Source: Variovorax paradoxus (GTDB lineage: Bacteria; Pseudomonadota; Gammaproteobacteria; Burkholderiales; Burkholderiaceae_C). Taken from it: 64,000 nt of DNA. The position numbers and the translations under genes were made by a program. The stretch lies in NCBI RefSeq assembly GCF_018614955.1, contig NZ_JAGGNV010000008.1, forward strand, positions 62,001 through 126,000. Direction: 5' to 3'. Shown in pieces: positions 8,404 to 17,683 of this stretch (position 1 is the stretch's first letter; the number at the start of each line of letters is the position of its first letter). Below the pieces are notes generated by a model. It did no database searches. It saw only the letters and a program-made list of their open reading frames with translations, and had not been told where the DNA came from.

Positions 8404-9327
8404 TTGCTCGACTACCTGTCCCTGGCCGCCGTTGCGCAGGTGGTGCGCGAAGGCAGCTTCGAGCGCGCGGCCCGCGCGCTGCACGTCACGCCCTCGGCGG
8501 TGTCGCAGCGCGTCAAGCTGCTCGAAGACCGGCTCGGCCTCGCGCTGATCGTGCGCGGCTCACCCTGCGTGGCGACCGAGGCCGGCGCCTGGCTGTGCCG
8601 GCATGTCGAGCAGGTCGGCATGCTCGAGCGCGACCTGCAGCGCGCCATGCCCGCGCTCGGCGCGCTCGATGCCGTCGATCAGCGCGTCACCCTGCGCGTG
8701 GCGGTCAACGCCGACAGCCTGGACACCTGGTTCGTGCCCGCGATCGCTGCCTTCAGCGCGAGCGAACCGGCGCTGCTCGACCTGAGCCTGGACGACCAGG
8801 AGCACACGGCCGAGTGGCTGCGCACCGGCGCCGTGCTCGCCGCCGTGACCGCCAGCGCCAAGCCCGGCCAGGGCTGCCGCAGCGTGCCGCTCGGCCACAT
8901 GCGCTACTTCGCCACCGCGAGCCCGGCTTTCAAGAAGAAGTACTTCGCCGGCGGCGTGACCGCACAGGCGCTGGCCGAAGCGCCGAGCCTGGTCTTCAAC
9001 CGCAAGGACAAACTGCAGGCGCAATGGCTGCGCGCAGCCTGCGGCAAACCGGTCGAGACGCCGAGGCACTGGCTGCCTTCGCCGCAGGCCTTCGTGGCGG
9101 CTTGTGTCGCCGGCATGGGATGGGGCACCAATCCGGCGAGCCTGGTCGAGGCGCAGCTGCGCGACGGCTCGCTGGTCGAGCTGTTGCCGGGCGTGGATTT
9201 GCAAGTGCCGCTCTACTGGCACCACGTGCGCCTGAAGATCCCGATGCTCGACCGGCTCACCGACGCCGTGGTCGCGGCGGCGCGGACCGGGCTCGAGCCG
9301 ATCACGGCCACCAGTGACGCAGAGTGA
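8404..9327 (+). CDS. argP: LysR-type regulator of the ArgP/LysG class
   Basis: The protein has 307 residues and starts at a TTG codon. The N-terminal winged helix-turn-helix spans about residues 1-60, with EGSFERAARALHVTPSAVSQ as the recognition region. The C-terminal effector domain has the ArgP-like segment RVAVNADSLDTWFVPAIAAF (about 99-118), where NADSLxTW is typical of lysine/arginine-responsive ArgP. Divergent orientation to argO supports the role of activating export when basic amino acids accumulate. Codons near the TTG match the conserved MLDYxxLxAVAxVVxEGSFE start of this family, which fixes the start despite the rare codon. Confidence 0.88.
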   Translation: MLDYLSLAAVAQVVREGSFERAARALHVTPSAVSQRVKLLEDRLGLALIVRGSPCVATEAGAWLCRHVEQVGMLERDLQRAMPALGALDAVDQRVTLRVAVNADSLDTWFVPAIAAFSASEPALLDLSLDDQEHTAEWLRTGAVLAAVTASAKPGQGCRSVPLGHMRYFATASPAFKKKYFAGGVTAQALAEAPSLVFNRKDKLQAQWLRAACGKPVETPRHWLPSPQAFVAACVAGMGWGTNPASLVEAQLRDGSLVELLPGVDLQVPLYWHHVRLKIPMLDRLTDAVVAAARTGLEPITATSDAE

Positions 9328-9374
9328 CGGCGATCACGCGCGCCGCATGGTGCCGGAGGTCGGCGGGCGGCGAG

Positions 9375-9399
9375 GGCGCCTGCTTCGAAAGCGGGCGCC
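9375..9399. terminator. Strong hairpin downstream of argP
   Basis: An 11-bp stem (GGCGCCTGCTT paired with AAGCGGGCGCC, one G-T pair) closes a three-base loop, 48 bases after the argP stop. No T-run follows on either strand, so it is a hairpin of terminator type only by position. Confidence 0.4.
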
Positions 9400-9476
9400 G
9401 CGGGGTCGGCGCGATCAGGAATAGACGAGGGACCTGCCGGGGAGCAGGGCCTGGAAGATGAGGGAGTGGCATGGCC

Positions 9477-9505
9477 GGCGCCTTGGGTTTTTCTTGGAAG
9501 GCGCC
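9477..9505 (-). other. Hairpin just downstream of the LexA-type box
   Basis: GGCGCCTT (9477-9484) pairs with AAGGCGCC (9498-9505) around a 13-base loop. A minus-strand transcript starting near the LexA-type box would begin with this stem-loop. No convincing protein follows: the 107-codon open frame from 9536 down to 9213 overlaps the end of argP in antisense and has atypical composition. Confidence 0.4.
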
Positions 9506-9514
9506 CCATGTTAG

Positions 9515-9530
9515 CTGTATAAAAATACAG
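9515..9530. promoter_or_regulatory. LexA-type SOS box
   Basis: The 16 bases CTGTATAAAAATACAG match the LexA consensus CTGT-N8-ACAG with an AT-rich centre. It sits 31 bases past the 3' end of the transglutaminase gene, so a minus-strand promoter here would read leftward into the argP 3' region, and a plus-strand promoter would run antisense to the transglutaminase gene. LexA control of boxes like this is established in betaproteobacteria; the target here is unknown. Confidence 0.6.
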
Positions 9531-9561
9531 TGTCATGACACGCTCCTGCCAAAGGCCAACT

Positions 9562-10458
9562 TCAGCTCACGGTGCGTCTCACCTGAACCGTCGCTTCCAG
9601 GCCTTCGTAGGCTTCCGCCTTGCCGTACCAGCTGCCGCTGATGGGCGCGGCCTGCGAGGGATCTCGCGCCACGCCCACGCGGATCAGCTGGCCGCTGCCC
9701 ATGAGGTTGTTGGTCGGATCGAAGGCGACCCAGCCGGCACCGGGCAGATAGGCGTGCAGCCAGGCGTGCGTTGAGCCGGCGCCCGAGACGGCCGCGCCGG
9801 GCTCGGCGCTGCCGGTGTCGAGCGCGGCGTCGTAGATGTAGCCCGAGACGAAGCGCGTCGCCACGCCGAGCCGGCGCGCGGCTTCCATCATCAGCAGCGC
9901 GTAGTCGCGGCAGCTGCCGCTGCCCAGCGCCAGCGTCTGCAGCGGCGTCTGCGTGCCTTCCTCGTCGCGCGCCGCGTAGGCGAGGCTCTGGCCGATGTGC
10001 GCATTCATGCGCGTGAGCACCTCGCGCGTGCTGTTGGGCTTGTCGGTGTGGAGGAACTGGTGGGCCCAGCGGATCAGCGTGCCGTGGGGGTCGTCGTGGT
10101 GCGGGCGCAGGTAGTGTTCGAGGTCCAGCCGCTCCTGCACCGAGTAGGCGAAGGGCAGGAACTCGGCGGCCGATTCCAGCGCCAGTTCGTCCAGCGGCGC
10201 CGGCACGTGCTCGATGGTGAAGGCGCAGACGATGCGCAGCTCCGTGGCCTCGCCCATCGGCTGCACCAGCGCGACCGAATTGGAATGCGGGTCCTGGATC
10301 ATGCGCACGTAGGCTTCGGGGCTGACCTGCAGGTCGGTGGCGAGCACGCGCAGATCGTGGCTGTCGCGCGGCCTGAACATCACGCGGTGCAGGCCGAAGC
10401 TCACCGGCGCGTTGTAGCGGTAGATGGTGGTGTGGGTGATGTCGTAGCGGATGGGCAT
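9562..10458 (-). CDS. Transglutaminase-like cysteine peptidase family protein
   Basis: The protein has 298 residues when started at the ATG at 10458 (MPIRYDITHTTIYRYN), which matches the conserved N-terminal beta region of this family; a longer upstream frame exists but is not conserved in character. The catalytic triad is visible: Cys183 in LGSGSCRDYALLM, His231 in STHAWLHAYLPG and Asp247 in AFDPTNN. Bacterial members of this family are cytoplasmic enzymes often next to proteins of unknown function, and the substrate is generally unknown. It is divergent from the 1063-residue membrane protein with a 106-base gap, suggesting shared control. Confidence 0.85.
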   Translation of the reverse strand: MPIRYDITHTTIYRYNAPVSFGLHRVMFRPRDSHDLRVLATDLQVSPEAYVRMIQDPHSNSVALVQPMGEATELRIVCAFTIEHVPAPLDELALESAAEFLPFAYSVQERLDLEHYLRPHHDDPHGTLIRWAHQFLHTDKPNSTREVLTRMNAHIGQSLAYAARDEEGTQTPLQTLALGSGSCRDYALLMMEAARRLGVATRFVSGYIYDAALDTGSAEPGAAVSGAGSTHAWLHAYLPGAGWVAFDPTNNLMGSGQLIRVGVARDPSQAAPISGSWYGKAEAYEGLEATVQVRRTVS

Positions 10459-10564
10459 GGCGGATTGTCCTGGGGAATACCGTCCGTTTGGCGGATGCCT
10501 CTGCACCGAACGGCACATTGTGGAGTCGAAGCGCGTCCCTAGACTGCACAGCGAAGGGGGTCCT

Positions 10565-13500
10565 ATGGAAAAGGATTCCAAGTCCGGGCTCGGCGGTCTT
10601 TCAGGCAACGGCCTCATTGCGGTGATGCTGCTGGTCGCCGGCGTTCTGTTCGTGCGCGAGGCACCGCTCGAAACCACCCGCCTGCCGGCCAATGAACCGC
10701 GCTTCGTGCAGCTTTTGTCGCTGCAGGACATCGACGCGCGGCTCTGGCAGGATCCCTTCGGCGCGGTGGCGAGGAGCCGGGCCGAAGCCAGGAAGAACGA
10801 CGCGAAGAAAGCGCAGGCCGACGATGCGCGGCGCACTGCGGCCGAGCTGGCCCGCGAAATCGGGACCGGGCAGCCGGTGGAAATCGTCGCGGCCATGCTG
10901 CCGGGCGGACCCTACTCGGAAAACGTCGAGAGCCGCCGGCGCGGACGCTATGCGGTGCTGGCAGGTCTCAATGCGAGCCGGCTCTCCCCTGTCGATACCG
11001 AGCATCTGGGGTATTTCTTTCCGCCGGCCCGTCGCGGTCCGAATGCAAAGGCGCCGGAGCCCATTCCCTACGAGTGGTTCGAACCGACGCTGGACGCGCG
11101 TCGCGGCGACGATGGCCGCTCGGCGCGAGTGCTCGTCATGTGGCTCCAGAGCGAGGCCTTCGATTCCGAGCCGCTCGCGCGGATGGGGGCGCTGGCCAAA
11201 CCCTTCCTCGAGGCCGGCGCGAACTGGCGCGTCCTCGGGCCGAACGGTTCGGACGGGCTCAAGGCCATGATCGACGAAGCGGCAGCATCCGATTTCAAGG
11301 GCAGGGTGCCGGCGCCGCGTATGCGCTTCTATTCGCTGTATGCGACCGTGCCGGACAGCGTGCTGCTCAGCGACACCGAGGCCAGCCTCGCCGACTTCTT
11401 CGATGCCAGGGGCGTGACGCTGGTGCGCACCATCGGCAACGACGGCGATCTCGCCAAGAGCCTGATCGACGAGCTGATGCTGCGCGGCCTGAAGGCGCTC
11501 AAGAGCGAGGAGCTGGAGCCGCCCGACCCGAAGTCCGAACGAAGTCCCTATTGGCAGGCCTGCCACCCGCGCGACGGGGAGAAGCCCCGGCATTCGCTGA
11601 GCCACGTCGCGGTGGTGGCCGAATGGGACACCTTGTACGGCCGCAGCCTCCGGCGCGAATTCCGGCCCGCGCCGGGGGAGCGCGGTTTCTGCGTCGACTC
11701 CTTCAACTACGTGCGCGGGCTCGACGGCCAGCTGCCTGCGGGCAGCCAGGGCGCGTCGGATTCCGCCGGCGGCCCTAAACCGGCGCAGGGCGAAAAGGAC
11801 ACGACCCGCCACAAGGACGGCACCTTCGTCGAGCGCGCCGAGGGCCAGAGCCAGTTCGACTACCTGCGCCGGCTCGCCGTGCAGATGCGCGAGAAAGACC
11901 GACACGTGCGCGCCGCCAGTGCCGACGGCATGGGTCTGCGCGCGATCGGTGTGCTGGGCAACGACGTGCACGACAAGCTGCTGGTGCTGCAGGCCCTCAA
12001 GCCGGAGTTTCCGAACGCGATCTTCTTCACCACCGACCTGGATGCGCGCTTCCTGCATCCGCGCGAACAGGCCTGGACGCGCAACCTCATCGTCGCGTCC
12101 AACTTCGGCTTGCGCCTGCGAGACGAACTGCAGGGCGGCGCGCCGCCATTTCGCGACAGCTACCAGGTGTCTGCCTTTCTGGCCACCCGGCTCGCCATGA
12201 ACGACGCCCAGCAGCCATCGCGGCCGGTGTCGCAGGCGGCCATTGCCCGGTGGTTCGGGACGCCGCGGGTCTTCGAGATCGGCCGGACCGAAGCTTTCGA
12301 ATTCCTCGGCCGTCCGGCGAACGAAGGCTCGCAGCAAGCCAGGGCGGATCTGTGCCGGGGCCCCGGCTGGACCGAATGCAAGGACATCCATCCGCCTGCA
12401 TCGGCCCGCTATCCGATGCCGCGGGAGGCCACGCTGATCCTGGTCGCGAGCCTTCTCGTGCTCGCCCTGTGGGCGCCTGCACTCTTCATCAGCCTCGGCG
12501 CACGGCGCTTCCTGGGGCGCTTCGTCGCCCGCGCACCCGACGGCTCCGCGCTGCTCACGCGCTATGCGGCGCTGGCCGTGCTTGTCGTGCTGCTGCAGCT
12601 CGAGCTGCCGCTCTGGCTGGCCGCCCACTGGCAGCCCTTCGCCGAATGGCTCACGCGCGAAGGAAAGCCGCTGACCGCATTCGAGGGCATCAGCCTCTGG
12701 CCCACGGAGGCCATCCGCGTGCTCAACCTGGTGCTGTGCCTGTACCTGCTCTTTCGAGGCTGGGGCGCGCTGACGCGCAATGTCGACGAGATCACGCGCG
12801 AATTCCGATTGGGCCGCACGCGCCGCGAATTGATTGCCGAGCAGCGCGAGGCCCAGGCGCGGCTGCGCTGGTGGCAGAAGCTGGCCCAGGTGTTCTCGAT
12901 GCGCTTCGAGCCCGCCGCCGGCCGCTCGAAGCAGGCTGCGCACGGGATGCCGGCTCCCGCGCTCGACTTCTGGAAACGCTACGTGGCGCAGAACAGGCTC
13001 AGCGCGCGGCTGTTGCGCACCACGGCCTATGTGGCCGCGGCGCTGCCGTGGAGCTACCTGGTCGTGCTGGCCTTCGACGAAGAGCGCGCCGTGCCGTACC
13101 GCGGCGATCTGTCCCTCGCGGTGCACGACGGCCTGCGCATTCCGTCGCTGGTGGCGATGTACTTCCTGGTGTTCTTCGTCGTCGACGCGACCGCCTTCTG
13201 CGTCGGCTTCGTGCGCGGCCTGCGCGAGCAGGCGGCCAACTGGCCCGAAGCCACGCTGGACCTGTTCGAAGCGCAGACCGGCATCCCGCGGGCCCACCTG
13301 GACAACTGGGTCGACCTGCAGTTCATCGCGCTGCGCACGCGCAGCGTCACGCACCTCATCTACTACCCCTTCATCGTGATTTCGCTGCTGCTGCTCTCGA
13401 GGAGCGCGGTGTTCGACCAGTGGACCATGCCGGTGAGCACCATCGTCCTGTCCGTCGGCGGGGCCATCGTCGCGCTGGGTTGCGCGCTGGCGCTGCGCCT

Positions 13501-13756
13501 CGCCGCCGAAGCCTCGCGCCGGCATGCGCTCGATCTGGTCAAGGATGCGCTGATGCGCGCCAACGCCAAGGCACCGGCCGCGCCTTGCGAGGCCACGCCC
13601 AAGCAGCTCGAACTGCTGCAGTCGCGCATCGAAGGCCTGCGCATGGGCGCCTTCGCGCCGTTCTGGCAGCAGCCGCTGGTGAAGGCGGTGCTGCTGCCTT
13701 TCGCCACGCTGGGCGGCTCGACACTGCTGGACTACCTGGCGCTCGCCAACATCTGA
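10565..13756 (+). CDS. Large membrane protein with periplasmic-type domain, function unknown
   Basis: The protein has 1063 residues from the ATG at 10565, which follows a strong GAAGGGGG site; longer starts overlap the divergent gene. A signal-anchor helix (about 15-32) is followed by about 600 mostly soluble residues, then about seven hydrophobic helices (from about residue 620 to the end), with a charged region of about 100 residues between helices 3 and 4. In the soluble part, VAVVAEWDTLYGRSLRREF (about 350-370) and GVLGNDVHDKLLVLQALKPE (about 460-480) recall the two lobes of type 1 periplasmic binding folds. I do not recognise the family. It ends in a 25-base convergent overlap with mnmC. 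Confidence 0.7.
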   Translation: MEKDSKSGLGGLSGNGLIAVMLLVAGVLFVREAPLETTRLPANEPRFVQLLSLQDIDARLWQDPFGAVARSRAEARKNDAKKAQADDARRTAAELAREIGTGQPVEIVAAMLPGGPYSENVESRRRGRYAVLAGLNASRLSPVDTEHLGYFFPPARRGPNAKAPEPIPYEWFEPTLDARRGDDGRSARVLVMWLQSEAFDSEPLARMGALAKPFLEAGANWRVLGPNGSDGLKAMIDEAAASDFKGRVPAPRMRFYSLYATVPDSVLLSDTEASLADFFDARGVTLVRTIGNDGDLAKSLIDELMLRGLKALKSEELEPPDPKSERSPYWQACHPRDGEKPRHSLSHVAVVAEWDTLYGRSLRREFRPAPGERGFCVDSFNYVRGLDGQLPAGSQGASDSAGGPKPAQGEKDTTRHKDGTFVERAEGQSQFDYLRRLAVQMREKDRHVRAASADGMGLRAIGVLGNDVHDKLLVLQALKPEFPNAIFFTTDLDARFLHPREQAWTRNLIVASNFGLRLRDELQGGAPPFRDSYQVSAFLATRLAMNDAQQPSRPVSQAAIARWFGTPRVFEIGRTEAFEFLGRPANEGSQQARADLCRGPGWTECKDIHPPASARYPMPREATLILVASLLVLALWAPALFISLGARRFLGRFVARAPDGSALLTRYAALAVLVVLLQLELPLWLAAHWQPFAEWLTREGKPLTAFEGISLWPTEAIRVLNLVLCLYLLFRGWGALTRNVDEITREFRLGRTRRELIAEQREAQARLRWWQKLAQVFSMRFEPAAGRSKQAAHGMPAPALDFWKRYVAQNRLSARLLRTTAYVAAALPWSYLVVLAFDEERAVPYRGDLSLAVHDGLRIPSLVAMYFLVFFVVDATAFCVGFVRGLREQAANWPEATLDLFEAQTGIPRAHLDNWVDLQFIALRTRSVTHLIYYPFIVISLLLLSRSAVFDQWTMPVSTIVLSVGGAIVALGCALALRLAAEASRRHALDLVKDALMRANAKAPAAPCEATPKQLELLQSRIEGLRMGAFAPFWQQPLVKAVLLPFATLGGSTLLDYLALANI

Positions 13757-15609
13757 GCGCTCGCGCGCTGCGCATCCAGGGCCCGGGCTTGCGATGCCGG
13801 AAGCGGCAAGGGTTCGCCGTGCCACTGCGCTGCAAGGAGTTCGGCACACAACGCGGCGAACGTGAGGCCGCGCGAGCCCATCGCGGTGCAGAGCCATGCA
13901 CCGCGCGGAGATGCGGGATCGAGCGGACCGACCAGCGGCCGGCGGTCACCCGACGCGCAGCGCACGCCGGCCCATGCCTTCGCGTCGCCGCGCTCGAACG
14001 CCGATGCGAGCTGCAGCGCGGCATCGGGATGCAGCCTGGCCAGCCGCTCGCGGTTCGATTCGGTGTCGGCGCCGCGCGGCGCGGCATCGCTGCTGTCGCG
14101 GTCGAAGGTGGCGCCGGTCAGCCAGAGCGCGCCGTCGGGATCCGGCACGTGCGCAATGAGATGCCCGTCGCCGTTGATCGGCATGTGGGGCAGCCGCACG
14201 CCGTCGTCCATGCGTCCCCAGGCGACCTGGCCGCGCACCGGCTGCAGCGCCAGCGCGGGCGCGAGCGCACGGCTTTCGAAGCCGGCCGCGATGACCACGC
14301 GTTCGGCTTCGGCCAGCAGGGTGCCTTGGGCGTCGTGCAGCGTCCAGCACGCGAGCCCGTCTTCCGGCGCTTCGATCCGTGCCACGCGCCGATCCGTTTC
14401 GAGCGCGATGCCGGGTTGCGCCAGCCAGGCTTCGACCAGCCGCGCCGGCCTCACCCAGCCGCCGCGCGCATGCCAGAGTGCAGGCGCGTCGGCCGGCAGC
14501 CCGGCCTCGCGAAGTTGCGCGGCCGAGGCGTGCCACGATTCATTGGGCCCTTCGGCCGTCCAGCCGGCGGGCAGGCGGTCCAGGCCGGCGGCGCGCCGTT
14601 CGAGCACGCCGCAGGCCCGCCAGTCGCTGCCTTGCGCCAGCAGTGCTTCGAGCTGTTGCCACGTGGCCCGCACACCGGCTCGGGTCAGGCGTGACAGCAG
14701 CGCATCGTCGGGCGACACATGCGGCGCGAGCACGCCGACCGGCAGGCCCGACGCACCGGCGGCAGGGCGGGCGCCGGCCTCGAACACCGTGACCTGCCAG
14801 CCGCGCCGCGCCAGGCTGGCCGCCACGGCCGCGCCGGCCAGTCCCGCACCGATCACCGCGCAGCGATCCGGCACGGCGATGGGGGCGGGCAGCGGCGCGC
14901 GGCGACGGATCTGCCAGGCCGGCTCGAACACGCCCTGCAGGCAATCGCGCTTGGGCGGCAGGCCGGGTGCTTTGCCAAGCTGGAAGCCGTACTGGGTCAG
15001 CGCGTCGCGCACCGCCCGTGCGATGGTCCAGCTTGCGACGCGGGTGCCGCGCCGAGCGAACCGGGTCACGGCCTTCAGCGTCTCGGGCGACCACATCTGC
15101 GGATTGCGCTCGGGGCTGAAGCCGTCCAGGAAGATGCTGTCGGCCTCGAAGTGCTGCTGGGTGCGCAGCATCGGCTGCACGTCGCCGATGCACAGCGTGA
15201 GCAGCACGCGGCCCTGGTCGAAGGCCAGGCGGTGGAAGCCGGGCAGCAGGCCCCACCACTGCGCGCCCAGCTCGGCGGCGAGCGGCGCGAGTTCCGGATA
15301 GGCCGTGGCGGCGCGGCGCAGATCGTCGCGCGACACCGGGTGCGCCTCGACAGAGACAAAGTGCAGCAGGCGCGGGCGCTGAGGATCGGCCCGCCAAGCC
15401 TGCCAGGCTGTCAGAAAAGAGAGGCCGAGGCCGAAGCCGGTTTCGAGAATCCGCCATTGCGGCTGCCCGGCCCACGCCTCGGGCAAGCCGCAGCCCGCCA
15501 GAAACACGTGCCGGGCTTGCGCCAGCGCGCCGCTTTCGGAGTGGTAGATATCGCCGAAGCGCGCGCTTTGCGGCACGCCGTCGGCGCGCCAATCGACCGG
15601 CTCGGTCAT
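13732..15609 (-). CDS. mnmC: Bifunctional tRNA mnm5s2U biosynthesis protein MnmC
   Basis: The 625-residue protein completes the 5-methylaminomethyl-2-thiouridine wobble modification. The N-terminal methyltransferase domain has its SAM loop ETGFGLGLSF (about 56-65) and DGFSPERNPQMW (about 162-173). The C-terminal FAD oxidase domain starts with CAVIGAGLAGAAVAASL (about 250-266), a dinucleotide-binding fold that removes the carboxymethyl group. Both domains are intact and the length is near the E. coli protein (668). It is followed by yggX upstream on the same strand, 15 bases apart, so they may share a transcript. Confidence 0.93.
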   Translation of the reverse strand: MTEPVDWRADGVPQSARFGDIYHSESGALAQARHVFLAGCGLPEAWAGQPQWRILETGFGLGLSFLTAWQAWRADPQRPRLLHFVSVEAHPVSRDDLRRAATAYPELAPLAAELGAQWWGLLPGFHRLAFDQGRVLLTLCIGDVQPMLRTQQHFEADSIFLDGFSPERNPQMWSPETLKAVTRFARRGTRVASWTIARAVRDALTQYGFQLGKAPGLPPKRDCLQGVFEPAWQIRRRAPLPAPIAVPDRCAVIGAGLAGAAVAASLARRGWQVTVFEAGARPAAGASGLPVGVLAPHVSPDDALLSRLTRAGVRATWQQLEALLAQGSDWRACGVLERRAAGLDRLPAGWTAEGPNESWHASAAQLREAGLPADAPALWHARGGWVRPARLVEAWLAQPGIALETDRRVARIEAPEDGLACWTLHDAQGTLLAEAERVVIAAGFESRALAPALALQPVRGQVAWGRMDDGVRLPHMPINGDGHLIAHVPDPDGALWLTGATFDRDSSDAAPRGADTESNRERLARLHPDAALQLASAFERGDAKAWAGVRCASGDRRPLVGPLDPASPRGAWLCTAMGSRGLTFAALCAELLAAQWHGEPLPLPASQARALDAQRASAQMLASAR

Positions 15610-15624
15610 GGCGCGGGCGCGCGA

Positions 15625-15897
15625 TCAGTTGGTCGGGGGAACGTAACCCTGCGCGACGTCCGCGCCTTCGCCGAAGAAGTGCTTTTCCATCTGGCGCGCC
15701 AGGTACTGGCGGGCACGGGCATCAGCCAGGTTCAGCCGGTTCTCGTTGACCAGCATGGTCTGCTGCTTGAGCCAGGCGGCCCAGGCCTCCTTGCTGACGT
15801 TCTCCCACAGGCGCTTGCCGAGTTCACCGGGGTAGGGCGGGAAATCGAGCCCTTCGGCCTCTTTGCCGAGCTTGATGCACTGGACCATGCGTGCCAT
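15625..15897 (-). CDS. yggX: Fe(II)-trafficking / oxidative damage protection protein YggX
   Basis: The 90-residue protein begins [21 protein letters not shown] and contains [29 protein letters not shown], read as the conserved YggX core (KEAWAxWxxxQTMLxNE). The single N-terminal Cys7 is conserved. The family protects iron-sulfur enzymes from oxidative damage, fitting a neighbourhood with a sulfite reductase and a peroxiredoxin. It is divergent from the sulfate-binding protein gene with a 129-base gap. Confidence 0.95.
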   Translation of the reverse strand: MARMVQCIKLGKEAEGLDFPPYPGELGKRLWENVSKEAWAAWLKQQTMLVNENRLNLADARARQYLARQMEKHFFGEGADVAQGYVPPTN

Positions 15898-16026
15898 TTG
15901 GATTGCCTTCGTGTGGGTTGCTTAGTTGATTTCGCTATTTAGAACTGAGAACTCGGTCGTTCCAGTTTCTTTATGCGCTCTTCAGAATTCGCAGCTTCAC
16001 TGTTATGCCCTCCTGAGCACAAGACC

Positions 16027-17055
16027 ATGAGCTTTCGCCGCGACTTTATCAAGCTTTCCCTCGGCGCCGCCGCTGCGGCCAGCATCGCCCTGACGGCATT
16101 GCCGTCGTTCGCGCAAAGCGTGACCTTGCTCAACGTGTCCTACGACCCGACGCGCGAGCTCTACGTCGACTACAACAAGGCCTTCGCCAAGTACTGGAAG
16201 GGCAAGACCGGCCAGGACGTGAGCATCAAGCAGTCGCACGGCGGCTCCGGCAAGCAGGCGCGCTCGATCATCGACGGCATCGACGCCGACGTCGCCACGC
16301 TGGCGCTGGCCGGCGACACCGATGCGCTGGTCAAGCATGGCGGGCTGGTCAAGCCCGACTGGCAGAAGCGCCTGCCGCACAACTCGGCACCGTACACCTC
16401 GACCATCGTCTTCCTCGTGAAGAAGGGCAATCCCAAGGGCCTGAAGGACTGGGACGACCTGGCCAAGCCCGGCGTGCAGGTGATCACGCCCAACCCCAAG
16501 ACCTCGGGCGGCGCGCGCTGGAATTACCTGGCCGCGTGGGAGTTCGCCAAGCGCAAGTACGGCGGCGACGCCAAGGCCCGCGAGTTCGTCGGCAATCTCT
16601 ACAAGAACGTGCCGGTGCTCGACACCGGCGCGCGCGGCTCGACCATCACCTTCGTGCAGCGCGGCGTGGGCGATGTGCTCTTGGCCTGGGAGAACGAAGC
16701 CTTCCTGGCGCTGAAGGAATTCGGCCCCGACAAGTTCGACATCGTCGTGCCCTCGGTCAGCATCCTGGCCGAGCCGACGGTGACGGTGGTCGACAAGGTG
16801 GTCGACAAGAAGGGCACGCGTGCCGTGGCCGAGGAATACCTCAAGTACCTCTACTCCGACGAAGGGCAGGACATCGCCGGGCGCAACTACTACCGCCCGA
16901 CCTCCGACAAGGCCAAGGCCAAGTACGAGAAGCAGTTCCCCAAGCTCACGCTGTTCACCATCGACCAGGCCTTCGGCGGCTGGGCCAAGGCGGACAAGGA
17001 GCACTTCGCGGATGGCGGCTCGTTCGACCAGATCTACACCGCCAAGCAAAAGTAA
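16027..17055 (+). CDS. sbp: Sulfate ABC transporter substrate-binding protein (head of ssu operon)
   Basis: The protein has 342 residues from the ATG at 16027. It has a twin-arginine-like start ([10 protein letters not shown]) and an Ala-rich signal peptide ending near SFAQ (residue 23), so it is periplasmic. The mature part opens [15 protein letters not shown] and contains [15 protein letters not shown], both typical of sulfate/thiosulfate-binding proteins. No matching permease or ATPase is adjacent; the sulfate permease genes lie 10 kb away with their own binding protein. It heads a co-directional run with ssuE, suggesting joint sulfur-starvation control, and probably delivers sulfate to CysTWA. 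The upstream gap 15898-16026 is AT-rich. Confidence 0.9.
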   Translation: MSFRRDFIKLSLGAAAAASIALTALPSFAQSVTLLNVSYDPTRELYVDYNKAFAKYWKGKTGQDVSIKQSHGGSGKQARSIIDGIDADVATLALAGDTDALVKHGGLVKPDWQKRLPHNSAPYTSTIVFLVKKGNPKGLKDWDDLAKPGVQVITPNPKTSGGARWNYLAAWEFAKRKYGGDAKAREFVGNLYKNVPVLDTGARGSTITFVQRGVGDVLLAWENEAFLALKEFGPDKFDIVVPSVSILAEPTVTVVDKVVDKKGTRAVAEEYLKYLYSDEGQDIAGRNYYRPTSDKAKAKYEKQFPKLTLFTIDQAFGGWAKADKEHFADGGSFDQIYTAKQK

Positions 17056-17078
17056 ATAGAAGCAGGCGAAGTCACCCG

Positions 17079-17663
17079 ATGTCCGTTCTCCTGATTGCCG
17101 GCAGCCCGTCGGCGCCTTCGCGCTCGGCCGTGCTGCTCGATGCGGTGGCCGCGCGCCTCGCGCTGCGCGACGTGCCGGCCGATCGTCTCGCGATCCGCGA
17201 GCTGGCCGCGCATGCGTTGCTGCTGGGCGAGGCTTCGCATCCCACCGTGCAGCATGCGGTCGAACAAGTGCGGCGGGCCGACGTGATCGTGATCGCGACG
17301 CCGGTCTACAAGGCGGCCTACAGCGGCGTGCTCAAGGTCTTTCTCGACCTGCTGCCGCAATCCGCGCTCAAGGGCAAGACGGTGCTGCCGCTGGCCACCG
17401 GCGGCAGCCCGCACCACATGCTGGCGCTCGACTACGCGCTCAGGCCCGTGCTGCAGTCGCTCGCGGCGCGGCACATCCTGCCCGGCGTGTACGCGACCGA
17501 CGGCCAGGTCACGCTGCAGCCCGAAGGTGCCTACCAGCTGCAATCGGAGCTCGCCCAGCGGCTCGACGATGCGGTGGACACCTTGGCCACCGAAGGGCTC
17601 AAGCTGCCCGCCACCACCGGCTTCGAGCCGGTGCCTTTCTCGCGCGTGCGATGTAGCGTCTGA
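17079..17663 (+). CDS. ssuE: NADPH-dependent FMN reductase of the sulfonate system
   Basis: The 194-residue flavodoxin-fold protein supplies FMNH2 to SsuD. The N-terminal phosphate loop reads LLIAGSPSAPSRSAVLLD (4-21) and a later segment IATPVYKAAYSGVLKVFLDLLPQ, here noted as VYKAAYSGVLK (about 78-88), is typical of SsuE. The C-terminal GGSPHHMLALDYALRPVL segment is also usual. It lies 23 bases after the sulfate-binding gene. The order ssuE, ssuA, ssuD, ssuC, ssuB, ssuF matches the Pseudomonas ssuEADCBF operon. Confidence 0.9.
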   Translation: MSVLLIAGSPSAPSRSAVLLDAVAARLALRDVPADRLAIRELAAHALLLGEASHPTVQHAVEQVRRADVIVIATPVYKAAYSGVLKVFLDLLPQSALKGKTVLPLATGGSPHHMLALDYALRPVLQSLAARHILPGVYATDGQVTLQPEGAYQLQSELAQRLDDAVDTLATEGLKLPATTGFEPVPFSRVRCSV

Positions 17664-17665
17664 GC

Positions 17666-17683
17666 CCGGGCCGGCCGGCCCGG
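17666..17683. other. Perfect 18-bp GC palindrome after ssuE
   Basis: CCGGGCCGG followed by CCGGCCCGG begins three bases after the ssuE stop. A T-rich stretch follows about 22 bases later (ccttttccccatttggtttttc). This could be a partial terminator or processing site inside the ssu operon. Confidence 0.4.

Noticed and set aside
9213..9536. A 107-codon minus-strand frame starting at the LexA-type box
   Set aside because: It overlaps the end of argP in antisense, is rich in Ser/Pro/Arg/Ala with no motif, and has no ribosome-binding site; kept only as a possibility in the LexA finding.
10601..13897. A 1098-codon minus-strand frame opposite the large membrane protein
   Set aside because: Its composition (Arg, Gln, His, Ala) is that of an antisense shadow, it spans into mnmC, and the plus-strand frame has a signal anchor, membrane helices and a strong ribosome-binding site.
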